Positions 6,774 to 13,518 of a stretch of DNA of 13,518 nucleotides are shown piece by piece. The position numbers and the translations under genes are program-made. Numbering within the stretch: position 1 is the stretch's first letter; each line of letters starts with the position of its first letter. Location of the stretch: positions 1 to 13,518 of the forward strand of contig JALWTZ010000357.1 in assembly GCA_026993285.1 (NCBI GenBank), given 5' to 3'. Origin of the DNA: Lysobacterales bacterium (GTDB taxonomy: Bacteria; Pseudomonadota; Gammaproteobacteria; Xanthomonadales; S139-57). Below the pieces are notes generated by a model. That model was not told the DNA's origin. It saw nothing but the letters and a program-made list of their open reading frames with translations, and did not search any database.

Positions 6774-9008
6774 TCAAATCACCAGATCTGAGGCTGATGG
6801 TGCATCGGTTTCCAGCGCCAGCCCTAGGGTGGGATCATAGATGGTAGTGCCTTCCATCTGTGCCCAGATGCCGGGGTGAATCTCCTCAATCTGGCCATCG
6901 TCCTGAAGCCTGCGGAAATGCCAGTCGGAGATATTGACGCTGTATCGTTGCAGCTTGCGCATCAGACGGCGGCTGGGGCCCTTGGCGCACAAAGTGTTCA
7001 GCAGGCGATCGATCTCCCGGTCATCCACATTGCCGTGGTAGCGTACCAGCAAGGTCTGGCCTGTCTCTTCGATGATGCGGAAGCGTCTGGCGGCGGTGCG
7101 GAATTGCACCTCCAGTCCATTGCCGGGGGTGAGCAGGCAGCTGACCTGCTTTTCGTCGAGTTCGGTATCGTCGTAGAACAAATGGAAGAAGGTGCCGAAA
7201 TTGCGTCGTGCAAGCGGCTCGTCACCATTTACCGCCAGCACCGAGACGGTCTTGGCCGCCGCGCGCCGCATGACACCGGGCGGCGGCGGTTCCGGGGGGA
7301 CGAAAACCACCACATCGCCACGCTCCAGACGGCCCTCGCGGTTGCAACGCCCGGCAGCCTGGGTGATGGAGTCCAGCCCGGCCAGGGCGCGATAGACCAC
7401 CGGAAAATCCAGATCGACACCGGCCTCCACCAACTGGGTGCTGACCACGCGCACCGGCTCGCCATCAGCCAGCCGACGCTTGATGTCAGCGATGACGTTG
7501 GAGCGGTGCTGACCGCACATCAGGGCTGATAGGTGGATGGTGCCTTCCGGCAGCAGGGCGTGCAGCTCGCGGGCCTGACGGCGGGTGTTGACGATGGCCA
7601 GCACGCTGTCATGACTAGTGATCTCATCGGCGATAGTCTGCCAGTCACTGGGGACATTGAGGTCGGTAGGAAACCTGATCCGCACCCGCTCCAGGGCGGC
7701 ATACAGGGCATCCGGGTCGTCAATGATCTCGCGAACGTTTTCCAAACCGCGCAGCCGGGTCTTGCCGAAGCTGTCCCGGCGGGTCTCCAACGCCGGCTGG
7801 GTGGCAGTGGAAAGCACGACCGTGACGCCATAGTGTTCGACCAAAAGATTCAGTGTGTCGAGGATCGGCTGCAAAAAGGCCGGCGGCAGCAGTTGCGCCT
7901 CATCCAGCACCACCACGCTGTCCACCAGGTTGTGCAGCTTGCGGCAGCGGCCGGGGCGAGCCGCAAACAGGGATTCGAAGAATTGCACGCTGGTGGTGAC
8001 GATGATGGGGGCATCCCAGTTCTCCGTCGCCAGCCGGGAGCGGGCCGTTTCACGGTCGGGGTCGAGGCTGCTGTGGTGCTCGATCACCGCCTCGCCGAAA
8101 ATACCGCGGAAGATGTCAGCAGTCTGCTCGATGATGCTGGTGTAGGGAATGACATGGATGATGCGCTGCTTGCCATGCCGGATTGCGTGGTCCAGCGCGA
8201 AGGCCATGCCGGAGAGCGTCTTCCCCCCACCAGTAGGAACGGTCAGTGAAAAAATGCCAGGGTCATCTATGGCCCGTGCCCGGCATTGGTGCCGGATATC
8301 GGCGCGCAGCCGGTTGACGGGGGTATCCGGCGTATCTTTCGTAAACGAGTCCATGTGCTGGTCGAACTTGACGCGCAGATTTTCCAGGTCGGGGTGGCCG
8401 CCGCGCAGGCCGGCGCGCCCTTGGTCCATAAAGGCCTCGGTATCGAGAAAATCGGCATCCACCAGACAGGAAAAGAGCATGCGCACCCAGAGTGCAAAGC
8501 CGGTCTTTCCACCCGGAATTTGCAAAGAGGGTGTTTCGGCTTCGAGCACATCCGCCGGAACATCTATTGCTCGTGCTTTTTCCAATAGCTCCGTCTGTTG
8601 CAGACGCTCGCGCAGGCTGCCGCCGCTGCCTTCTTCCAGCTTTTCCCAGTCTGGCAGGCCAGCGTGGTGGCCAGAGATCAGATAGGCAAGAATGCGTCCG
8701 TACAGGCCAAGTTTTTCGACGGCGTAGATGGCCCCGGCAGTGGAATGATCAACCCGCCCTGAATCACCCTCCAGGTGCGCCTGCTCACGTTCGTAACCGC
8801 TCTTTTCGCGGATGTAGCGCTGAAAATCAGGATTAAACTTGCCAAGATCGTGCCACCGCCCCGCAAGTTTGGCCCATCGCCCGGCCGAGAAAGGCTGCGC
8901 GAAATCGGCGCTCAGCTTCGCGACCGATTTCAGGTGCTCCGTGAGCGGGTGTTCAATCCACTGCTCACTTTTCTCATCCTGCCTGACATGTGCAATCGGT
9001 CTGTCCAT
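6774..9008 (-). CDS. cas3: CRISPR-associated HD nuclease/helicase Cas3 (type I-C)
   Basis: Cas3 is recruited by target-bound Cascade, then nicks and degrades the displaced strand while translocating. The product is 744 residues from the chosen start. The N-terminal HD nuclease has H20 and H25 (EHPLTEHL), H53-D54 (WHDLGK), H88 and the H114-H115 pair in SGHHAGL. The SF2 helicase follows: Walker A VPTGGGKT with K263, DEAQ 369-372, STAT 400-403, GVDLDF 530-535 and QAAGRCNREGR 550-560. The accessory C-terminal region is present. The frame opens at ATGs 9032 and 9026, but only the ATG at 9008 has a Shine-Dalgarno (AGGAG, 9017-9021, eight-base gap), and the predicted transcript starts near 9030. It is the first gene of the cas operon and is divergent from thiI. 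Confidence 0.97.
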   Translation of the reverse strand: MDRPIAHVRQDEKSEQWIEHPLTEHLKSVAKLSADFAQPFSAGRWAKLAGRWHDLGKFNPDFQRYIREKSGYEREQAHLEGDSGRVDHSTAGAIYAVEKLGLYGRILAYLISGHHAGLPDWEKLEEGSGGSLRERLQQTELLEKARAIDVPADVLEAETPSLQIPGGKTGFALWVRMLFSCLVDADFLDTEAFMDQGRAGLRGGHPDLENLRVKFDQHMDSFTKDTPDTPVNRLRADIRHQCRARAIDDPGIFSLTVPTGGGKTLSGMAFALDHAIRHGKQRIIHVIPYTSIIEQTADIFRGIFGEAVIEHHSSLDPDRETARSRLATENWDAPIIVTTSVQFFESLFAARPGRCRKLHNLVDSVVVLDEAQLLPPAFLQPILDTLNLLVEHYGVTVVLSTATQPALETRRDSFGKTRLRGLENVREIIDDPDALYAALERVRIRFPTDLNVPSDWQTIADEITSHDSVLAIVNTRRQARELHALLPEGTIHLSALMCGQHRSNVIADIKRRLADGEPVRVVSTQLVEAGVDLDFPVVYRALAGLDSITQAAGRCNREGRLERGDVVVFVPPEPPPPGVMRRAAAKTVSVLAVNGDEPLARRNFGTFFHLFYDDTELDEKQVSCLLTPGNGLEVQFRTAARRFRIIEETGQTLLVRYHGNVDDREIDRLLNTLCAKGPSRRLMRKLQRYSVNISDWHFRRLQDDGQIEEIHPGIWAQMEGTTIYDPTLGLALETDAPSASDLVI

Positions 9009-9036
9009 ATCAACAACTCCTGTCATTGCCATCAGG

Positions 9037-9064
9037 ACTATACTTTAGATTGTCCCAGTCTCAA
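9037..9064 (-). promoter_or_regulatory. Predicted sigma70-type promoter of the cas operon
   Basis: On the minus strand TTGAGA (9059-9064) and TATAGT (9037-9042) are each one base from consensus and are separated by 16 bp. The predicted transcript start is close to 9030, just upstream of the preferred cas3 start at 9008. No other strong promoter was seen between cas genes, so this probably drives cas3 through cas2. Confidence 0.6.
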
Positions 9065-9076
9065 AACCTGAGACTG
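9056..9076. promoter_or_regulatory. Perfect palindrome over both divergent -35 boxes (candidate operator)
   Basis: CAGTCTCA (9056-9063), a five-base centre AAACC, and TGAGACTG (9069-9076) form an exact inverted repeat. The left arm contains the cas3 -35 box and the right arm the thiI -35 box, so a dimeric regulator bound here could block both promoters. The symmetry may partly follow from two similar -35 boxes facing apart. No regulator gene is visible nearby, so any binding protein would be encoded elsewhere. Confidence 0.5.
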
Positions 9077-9097
9077 CCCCCGCCGCAATGCTATAAT
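9068..9097 (+). promoter_or_regulatory. Predicted sigma70-type promoter of thiI
   Basis: TATAAT at 9092-9097 is a consensus -10 box. CTGAGA at 9068-9073 matches four of six -35 bases, with an 18-bp spacer. The predicted start is near 9104, giving a leader of about 20 bases before the thiI ATG at 9126. Confidence 0.55.
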
Positions 9098-9125
9098 TTC
9101 GGCCCTTTTTCCACAGGCAAGAACC

Positions 9126-10388
9126 ATGAGCAAAACCCCTGCGCTGGATCAGTTGGAACGGCGGGTGTTGGTCCATTTTGGCGAGTTGAGTCTCAAGGGG
9201 CAGAACCGGCCCAATTATGTGCAGCGGCTGCGCACCAATGTGCAGCAAAGGCTGCAGGCGGAAGGTTTTGAAGTGCCGGTGCGCTCGGCCTATGACCGCC
9301 TGTTTGTGGAGGCGGGGGTGATGCCGGAGGGGGACATGCAGCGCCTGCTGGCCTGTCTGGACGAGGTGCCCGGCATCAGCTGGTACACGCCGGCCTGGTG
9401 GATCGACCGGGCGCAGATGGGCCTGGAAACCGGCATGCTGGAGTTGGATTTGCTGGATCAGGCGGTACAGGAGCTGGCCGCGCCGGCCTGGCGCGAGGGG
9501 GCCCGTTTCGCCATCCGGGTCAAGCGTGGCAACAAGGGCTTTCCCATGCGTTCCATCGATCTGGAACGGCACCTGGGCGGCGTGGTGCTGAAAAACACCC
9601 CGTGGTCGCAGGTTTCTCTCACCGAGCCGGATTTCCGCATTCTGCTGGATGTGGTCAACCACGGGGCCTATCTGTATACCGAACGGCGCAAGGGCATGGG
9701 TGGCCTGCCGCTGGGCATGACCGGACGGGTGCTCACCCTGCTTTCCGGCGGCTTCGATTCGCCGGTGGCCGCCTGGCTGATGGCCAAGCGCGGCTGCGAG
9801 GTGGATTTCATCCACTTTACCGCCAACCACATGCAGCAGAAACAGGCGGAAAGCTACAAGGTGGCCCGCATCGTCCAGCGGCTGTCGCGGGTTTTGGGGC
9901 GTACCCGCCTGCATCTGGTGCCCTACACCCATTTTGACCTGGCGCTGATGGAACAGCAGGTGCCCTACGACCTGATTCTCTTCCGCCGCTTCATGGCCCG
10001 CTGCGCCCAGCGGCTGGCGGCCGACTGGGGCGCGCAGGTGCTGGTCACCGGCGACAACCTGGGCCAGGTGGCCTCGCAAACCATGGAAAACATGGTTTCC
10101 ATGACCCGCTCGGTGGACATGCCCGTGCTGCGCCCGCTGCTCACCTACGAGAAGGAAGAAATCATCGACCTCTCCCGCCGGCTGGAACTGTTCGAAACCT
10201 GCAAGGAGCCCTACAAGGATTGCTGCGCGCTGATCAGCCACTCGCCCAAGACCCGCTCCCGCCATGACAAGCTGGAAGCCATCGAGACCCGCTGTTTTGA
10301 AGACTACGACAGCCTGATCGAAAACAGCCTGGCGGAAGCCACCACCCTGCGCTACCGCTACGGCAGGCTGGAGGATAGCGGCGAATAA
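9126..10388 (+). CDS. thiI: tRNA 4-thiouridine synthase ThiI, short form without rhodanese domain
   Basis: ThiI adenylates U8 of tRNA and inserts sulfur to make 4-thiouridine; some homologues also supply sulfur for the thiamine thiazole. The 420-residue product has an N-terminal ferredoxin-like and THUMP region (about 10-190, with LSLKGQNRPNYVQRL at 21-35) and a C-terminal PP-loop ATPase with SGGFDS at 207-212 and VTGDNLGQVASQT at 307-319. CCALIS (366-371) aligns Cys367 with the E. coli acceptor Cys344. E. coli ThiI continues with a rhodanese domain carrying a second catalytic Cys; here the protein ends about 50 residues after Cys367, as in Bacillus-type ThiI, so sulfur must reach it another way. 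The SD is weak (AGG, about eight bases before the ATG). It ends one base from the convergent gene. Confidence 0.93.
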   Translation: MSKTPALDQLERRVLVHFGELSLKGQNRPNYVQRLRTNVQQRLQAEGFEVPVRSAYDRLFVEAGVMPEGDMQRLLACLDEVPGISWYTPAWWIDRAQMGLETGMLELDLLDQAVQELAAPAWREGARFAIRVKRGNKGFPMRSIDLERHLGGVVLKNTPWSQVSLTEPDFRILLDVVNHGAYLYTERRKGMGGLPLGMTGRVLTLLSGGFDSPVAAWLMAKRGCEVDFIHFTANHMQQKQAESYKVARIVQRLSRVLGRTRLHLVPYTHFDLALMEQQVPYDLILFRRFMARCAQRLAADWGAQVLVTGDNLGQVASQTMENMVSMTRSVDMPVLRPLLTYEKEEIIDLSRRLELFETCKEPYKDCCALISHSPKTRSRHDKLEAIETRCFEDYDSLIENSLAEATTLRYRYGRLEDSGE

Positions 10389-10389
10389 A

Positions 10390-10761
10390 CTACTGCCGGG
10401 AATGCAGGCCGATCAGATTGCCCTCGCTGTCTTTCACCAGTGAGATAAAGCCATACTCGCCGATGGACATCTTGGGCCGTACCACCTCGCCACCGGCCGC
10501 CGCGACCCGGCTTTCTTCCTCGGCACAGTCCACACAACTGAAATAGACCAGCGTGCCACCGGGGCCAGAGGGCACACCCTCGGCCTTGACCAGCGCTCCA
10601 GCCGTGCCATGGCTGGCCATGTTCATGGCGAAACCCCACATTTCCGGCTGTTCCAGTGGAAATTTTTCCAGCTCACCCTGAAAAACCGTTTCATAAAAGG
10701 CGCGGGCACGGGGCATATCCTGCACGTAGATCTCAAACCAGCCGACGGGATTGGCCTTCAT
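10390..10761 (-). CDS. VOC-superfamily (glyoxalase/bleomycin-resistance fold) protein
   Basis: A 123-residue single-domain protein of the vicinal oxygen chelate fold, normally a dimer with paired beta-alpha-beta-beta-beta modules. Family signatures are the opening VGWFEIYVQDMPRARAFYETVF (6-27), a central GTLVYFSCVDCAEEESRVAAAGG, and the closing DSEGNLIGLHS (111-121). Such proteins include lyases, dioxygenases and binding proteins; metal ligands cannot be assigned with confidence, so substrate and reaction are unknown. AGAGGA lies about eight bases before the ATG at 10761. It is convergent with thiI (stops one base apart, with no room for a terminator) and divergent from the propeller gene, so it is probably its own transcription unit. 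Confidence 0.88.
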   Translation of the reverse strand: MKANPVGWFEIYVQDMPRARAFYETVFQGELEKFPLEQPEMWGFAMNMASHGTAGALVKAEGVPSGPGGTLVYFSCVDCAEEESRVAAAGGEVVRPKMSIGEYGFISLVKDSEGNLIGLHSRQ

Positions 10762-10821
10762 CGCGACATTCCTCTTGTGTAGACGGGGAGCTCACAGGGT
10801 AACAGGAATCCGGTCCACATT

Positions 10822-10849
10822 TTTCCACACTCCGTTTTTGTTGTATATT
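10822..10849 (+). promoter_or_regulatory. Weak candidate promoter for the propeller gene
   Basis: The 125-bp gap between two divergent genes has an A/T-rich stretch from about 10818 to 10860. TTTCCA (10822-10827) and TATATT (10844-10849) match four and five consensus bases with a 16-bp spacer; the start would fall near 10856. A second -10-like TATACT (10868-10873) has no -35 and is too close to the ribosome site. Confidence 0.3.
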
Positions 10850-10886
10850 TATCACACTTTCAGCCTGTATACTTCCGGAGTCCGCC

Positions 10887-12257
10887 ATGCCTGCCCTGAC
10901 CGCCCTGCTCTTGCTGCTCGCCACCACCGCCCACGCCATTGATATCGACAAGCTCCCCACACCCCCCAATACCAGCAACCGCTTCAGCCTGGGCGAGGAT
11001 ATTGCCGTAAGAACCCCCTGGATGGTGGTGGGCATGCCCAATGACGGCGCTGGCGGGCAGGTATTTGTCTACCGCTACAGCAACAGCCAATGGGCTTTTC
11101 ATCAGGCGCTCACGCCCCCGGTCACACTGAACACGGGCGCGGGATTTGGCACGGCCGTGGATGTGGCGCGCGAGTACAACCCCAAGAGCGGCATCCAGGC
11201 CTGGGAAACCTTTATCGCCGTGGGCGCGCCGGATTACGACAATGGCAACGGCAACAACGAAGGCGCGATGTTCCTCTACAAGCTGAATGAAACCAGCGGC
11301 CAGTTTGAAAGCAGGGCCAGCTTCATTCCCCAGTTTGTCAATGTACCGAATGTGGAGAACACCAGCGTGCGTGATTTCGGTGCCAGCGTAGCCATTTCCG
11401 GTACTGTTTTTGAACAGAATGGCGACCTGATCTGGGATGTGCTGGTGGGTGCTCCGAGAGCGGCATTCACCGACACCACCAGCACGGGTACCGGTGCCGT
11501 TTTCGCCATCCGCCGCAGCGCGGATGCCACCGTCTGGGAACTGAATACCGCCATCGCACCCGGCGATGTCAACGGCACCAATGGCATTGCCATTTCAGCC
11601 ATGCGCTTTGGCACGGCCGTGGATGTGAACCACGGCGTGGCCATCATTGGCGCGCCCGACTACCGCCCCGCCAACTACAGCGCGCAAACCTTCGGCAATT
11701 CAGGCGCGGCCTGGGTGTCCTCGTTTGGTGGCCTGACCGCCACCTGGGCCGACCGGGCCACGGAACTCACCCTGCCGGATGCGGAAGTCAACACCGGCTC
11801 CGACATCGGCAGCCGGGTCGCCATCAACGCGGAGAATCTGAACCTGCTGGTTGCCGGCGACCCCACCGGCAACAGTGGCAACGGGCAGGTATTCGTCTGG
11901 GTGGGCAGCCAACATGCGCAAACCATTCGGGAAAGCGGCGCGGGTAGCCGTTTTGGCGAGGATGTGGACCTGGCCTTCCGCCTCAACGCCCTGCCCACCC
12001 AACTGGTCATCGGCGCGCCACAGATGAACAGCAGCACCGGGGCGGCCCTGCATTATCTGCTGGATGTGCCCAATCTCAACTTCTATCGGAATCAGTTTTT
12101 CTACGGGGTCAATACCGCTTCCCCCGACCGTTTCGGCTACCGGGTCAGCACCGATGGCTTCCAGTTCGGCTTCAGCACCAGCCCCAATGTCTTCAACGGG
12201 CAGGGCGACGGCTGGGCCGGGCAGGGCCCGTTCAACTTTGCCGATGGTTTTGAATAG
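10887..12257 (+). CDS. Secreted FG-GAP/beta-propeller repeat protein, function unknown
   Basis: A 456-residue exported protein. A short signal peptide (hydrophobic run to ATTAHA, likely cleaved after residue 17) is followed by about seven repeats. Each has an FG-x-x-V-x-(I/V) strand, then (V/I)-x-G-A-P, then a G-(A/Q)-x-F/W strand: repeat starts are near 33, 87, 164, 241, 307, 356 and 416, with GAP-type motifs at 113-115, 188-190, 255-257 and 376-378. This spacing suggests a seven-bladed propeller like integrin-alpha FG-GAP domains, perhaps a surface adhesion or binding module. The last repeat lacks GAP, and the protein ends in FADGFE. No catalytic motif or LPxTG signal is seen. GGAG lies six bases before the ATG. 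The 3' end overlaps the sortase gene by 26 bp. Confidence 0.85.
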   Translation: MPALTALLLLLATTAHAIDIDKLPTPPNTSNRFSLGEDIAVRTPWMVVGMPNDGAGGQVFVYRYSNSQWAFHQALTPPVTLNTGAGFGTAVDVAREYNPKSGIQAWETFIAVGAPDYDNGNGNNEGAMFLYKLNETSGQFESRASFIPQFVNVPNVENTSVRDFGASVAISGTVFEQNGDLIWDVLVGAPRAAFTDTTSTGTGAVFAIRRSADATVWELNTAIAPGDVNGTNGIAISAMRFGTAVDVNHGVAIIGAPDYRPANYSAQTFGNSGAAWVSSFGGLTATWADRATELTLPDAEVNTGSDIGSRVAINAENLNLLVAGDPTGNSGNGQVFVWVGSQHAQTIRESGAGSRFGEDVDLAFRLNALPTQLVIGAPQMNSSTGAALHYLLDVPNLNFYRNQFFYGVNTASPDRFGYRVSTDGFQFGFSTSPNVFNGQGDGWAGQGPFNFADGFE

Positions 12258-12780
12258 GCCGGGCGCGCACCACCCGGCGGTAGGGGGTGGGGCCGGGCTT
12301 GTGGTCGGGCAGGCAGGTGCTGAGCAGCAGGCTGCCGTCGCCGGGCAGGGTCAGTTTGGGTTGTGACAGGTCGCGCACTTCCACCACCCGCCAGTATTCC
12401 ACTCCCTGGCCCCGGTCGAGGCGCAGTTCATCCCCCACTTGCAGCTTGCGCACGCCGATGAAATGGGAATTGCGGTGGGCGGCCAGCAGGGTGTCGCCGG
12501 TTTCCGGGTCCTGATAGTAGCCGGGGCCGAAGGCCAGGGTACGCAGGCTGAGGCCGTCCAGTACATAGAGGGTACGGTGCAGGCGGGGGATTTCCAGTAC
12601 GCCCACCGGGTGGAAGTCGGCCCAGGGCCAGGGCGGCTGCCGGTGGTCACCGGCCTGTTCCGCCGCCCAGCTGCGGGCGATCAGTGCCTGCGCCAGCCAG
12701 GCCTTGCCCTGCACCCAGCCCAGGGGCATGGCCCCGGCCAGCAGCAGGGCCAAGCCCGTGTAGCGCAGCCAGCGGCGCAT
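12232..12780 (-). CDS. Class GN (Gram-negative) sortase
   Basis: A membrane-anchored transpeptidase that should cut an LPxT-type signal and join the protein to an unknown acceptor in the envelope. The 182-residue product has a positive N terminus and one membrane segment (about 7-24), then a sortase beta-barrel: VGVLEIPRLHRTLYVLDG (59-76), catalytic His102 in LLAAHRNSHF (98-107), VGDELRLD (115-122), catalytic Cys156 in LLLSTCLP (151-158), and Arg168 in YRRVVRA. All three active-site residues are present. Its ATG overlaps the stop of the upstream target gene (TGATG), so the two are translationally coupled. The last residues run into the convergent propeller gene. Confidence 0.93.
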   Translation of the reverse strand: MRRWLRYTGLALLLAGAMPLGWVQGKAWLAQALIARSWAAEQAGDHRQPPWPWADFHPVGVLEIPRLHRTLYVLDGLSLRTLAFGPGYYQDPETGDTLLAAHRNSHFIGVRKLQVGDELRLDRGQGVEYWRVVEVRDLSQPKLTLPGDGSLLLSTCLPDHKPGPTPYRRVVRARPIQNHRQS

Positions 12781-13518
12781 CAGGCAGGCTTCCCTGCCCG
12801 TGCCGCCAGCAGGGTCAGCAGGCCGGCCAGCAGCAACCAGAGATAGCCATCCAGTGGCAGGTCGGTTTGCGGCAGGGCCAGCGTGGCCGCCTTGCGTGCC
12901 ACCGGCGCGGCCGGGCTGGCGTTGGCGGCCTGCATGTCGAGCTGTTCCTCTTCCTCCGGACGTGCCCGTTCTTCCGCCGTCACCACAAAGCTGGTCCAGG
13001 GGCTGACCAGGCCGGCATCCAGCGCCAGGTCGGTCAGTTCCCTGATGGTGCTGTCACGATCTTCCGGCGGAATCTCGCCCAGCAGCATGGCCATGCGCCG
13101 GTCCTGAATGAATTGCCCGGCCCAGAGCTTGTACAGCCAGGGACTTTCCACCGCGTCCGCCGTGGGCACGGCCCGCAACCAGCGTTTGCTGCCCAGCAGG
13201 CCGTCGATCTTGAGCATGTCCGGAACCGGGCCTTCGGTTTTCACCAGCTGCCACAAGGGTTGGCCCAGGTAGAGATCGGGCACGGAACGCAACTGCCCCT
13301 TGGCCAGTTCGGGCCAGGCCACTTCGATATCCCGCAGGGCCGGTGTGCGCAGTTGCTCGAACAGTTGCTGAATGCGGAAGCCCACTTCCCTCAGGTCACC
13401 GATATGCGTTTCCACACCCCGGCCCAGGCGGGCCATTTGCCGCATGAAGGCACTGTTGGGCGCGGCACCGATGCCCACGGGGAAAATCCGGCTTTTGCCC
13501 GCGCGGGCCTTGACCAGC
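12780..13518 (-). CDS. VWA-type proteobacterial sortase target protein, 5' end cut by window
   Basis: The frame is open from the window edge to a stop at 12780, giving the C-terminal 245 residues. They begin with the end of a von Willebrand A domain (SRIFPVGIGAAPNSAFMRQM, then IGDLREVGFRIQQLF), continue through a beta-rich region, and close with a sorting signal: LPQTD (12861-12875), a hydrophobic stretch YLWLLLAGLLTLLAA and a short basic tail, RAGKPA. This is the layout of the 'marine proteobacterial sortase target' family, whose missing N terminus normally has a signal peptide and a VIT domain. It is almost certainly the substrate of the sortase encoded directly after it. A second, looser motif, LPLDG, follows LPQTD immediately. 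Apparent starts inside the window (such as the GTG at 13478) are internal. Confidence 0.92.
   Translation of the reverse strand, partial: LVKARAGKSRIFPVGIGAAPNSAFMRQMARLGRGVETHIGDLREVGFRIQQLFEQLRTPALRDIEVAWPELAKGQLRSVPDLYLGQPLWQLVKTEGPVPDMLKIDGLLGSKRWLRAVPTADAVESPWLYKLWAGQFIQDRRMAMLLGEIPPEDRDSTIRELTDLALDAGLVSPWTSFVVTAEERARPEEEEQLDMQAANASPAAPVARKAATLALPQTDLPLDGYLWLLLAGLLTLLAARAGKPA

Noticed and set aside
10864..10881. LexA/SOS-like box starting CTGTATAC upstream of the propeller gene
   Set aside because: The matching ACAG half at the required distance is missing.

Overview
The window reads as a stretch of a proteobacterial chromosome, most likely gammaproteobacterial (possibly Chromatiales/Xanthomonadales-like). 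The reasons are the moderately high G+C coding style, a Gram-negative class GN sortase with its VWA-type target, and a short ThiI. The organism assignment is inference. Almost all of the sequence is coding or CRISPR array.

Positions 1-9064 hold a complete-looking type I-C CRISPR-Cas module, except that the array runs off the left edge. All of it is read on the minus strand in the order cas3, cas5c, cas8c (with an internally started cas11c), cas7c, cas4, cas1, cas2, leader, array. Cas3 is the HD nuclease-helicase. Cas5c, Cas8c, Cas7c and Cas11c build Cascade, Cas5c also being the expected crRNA-processing enzyme. Cas4, Cas1 and Cas2 acquire spacers. The array has 17 intact 32-bp repeats, one partial and mutated repeat at the edge, and 17 different spacers of 33-36 bp. 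In crRNA orientation the repeat ends in ATTGAAAC, so the leader is the 176-bp gap next to cas2. Every cas gene looks intact.

Positions 9009-9125 are a divergent control region. A cas3 promoter on the minus strand and a thiI promoter on the plus strand face away from each other, and a perfect 8-5-8 inverted repeat covers both -35 boxes. This is the most attractive regulatory observation in the window.

Positions 9126-13518 are ordinary chromosomal genes: thiI (tRNA 4-thiouridine synthesis, without a rhodanese domain), a convergent small VOC-fold protein, a secreted seven-repeat FG-GAP/beta-propeller protein, and on the minus strand a class GN sortase preceded by its VWA-type sortase target with an LPQTD sorting signal. 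The target is cut by the window end. The propeller gene and the sortase gene overlap tail-to-tail by 26 bp.

No tRNA, rRNA, transposase or integrase is visible. The CRISPR-Cas system belongs to a known subtype. The points worth a second look are the palindrome between cas3 and thiI, the textbook-strength internal start for Cas11c, the Cas5c catalytic-site difference, the leader structure, and the propeller/sortase neighbourhood.
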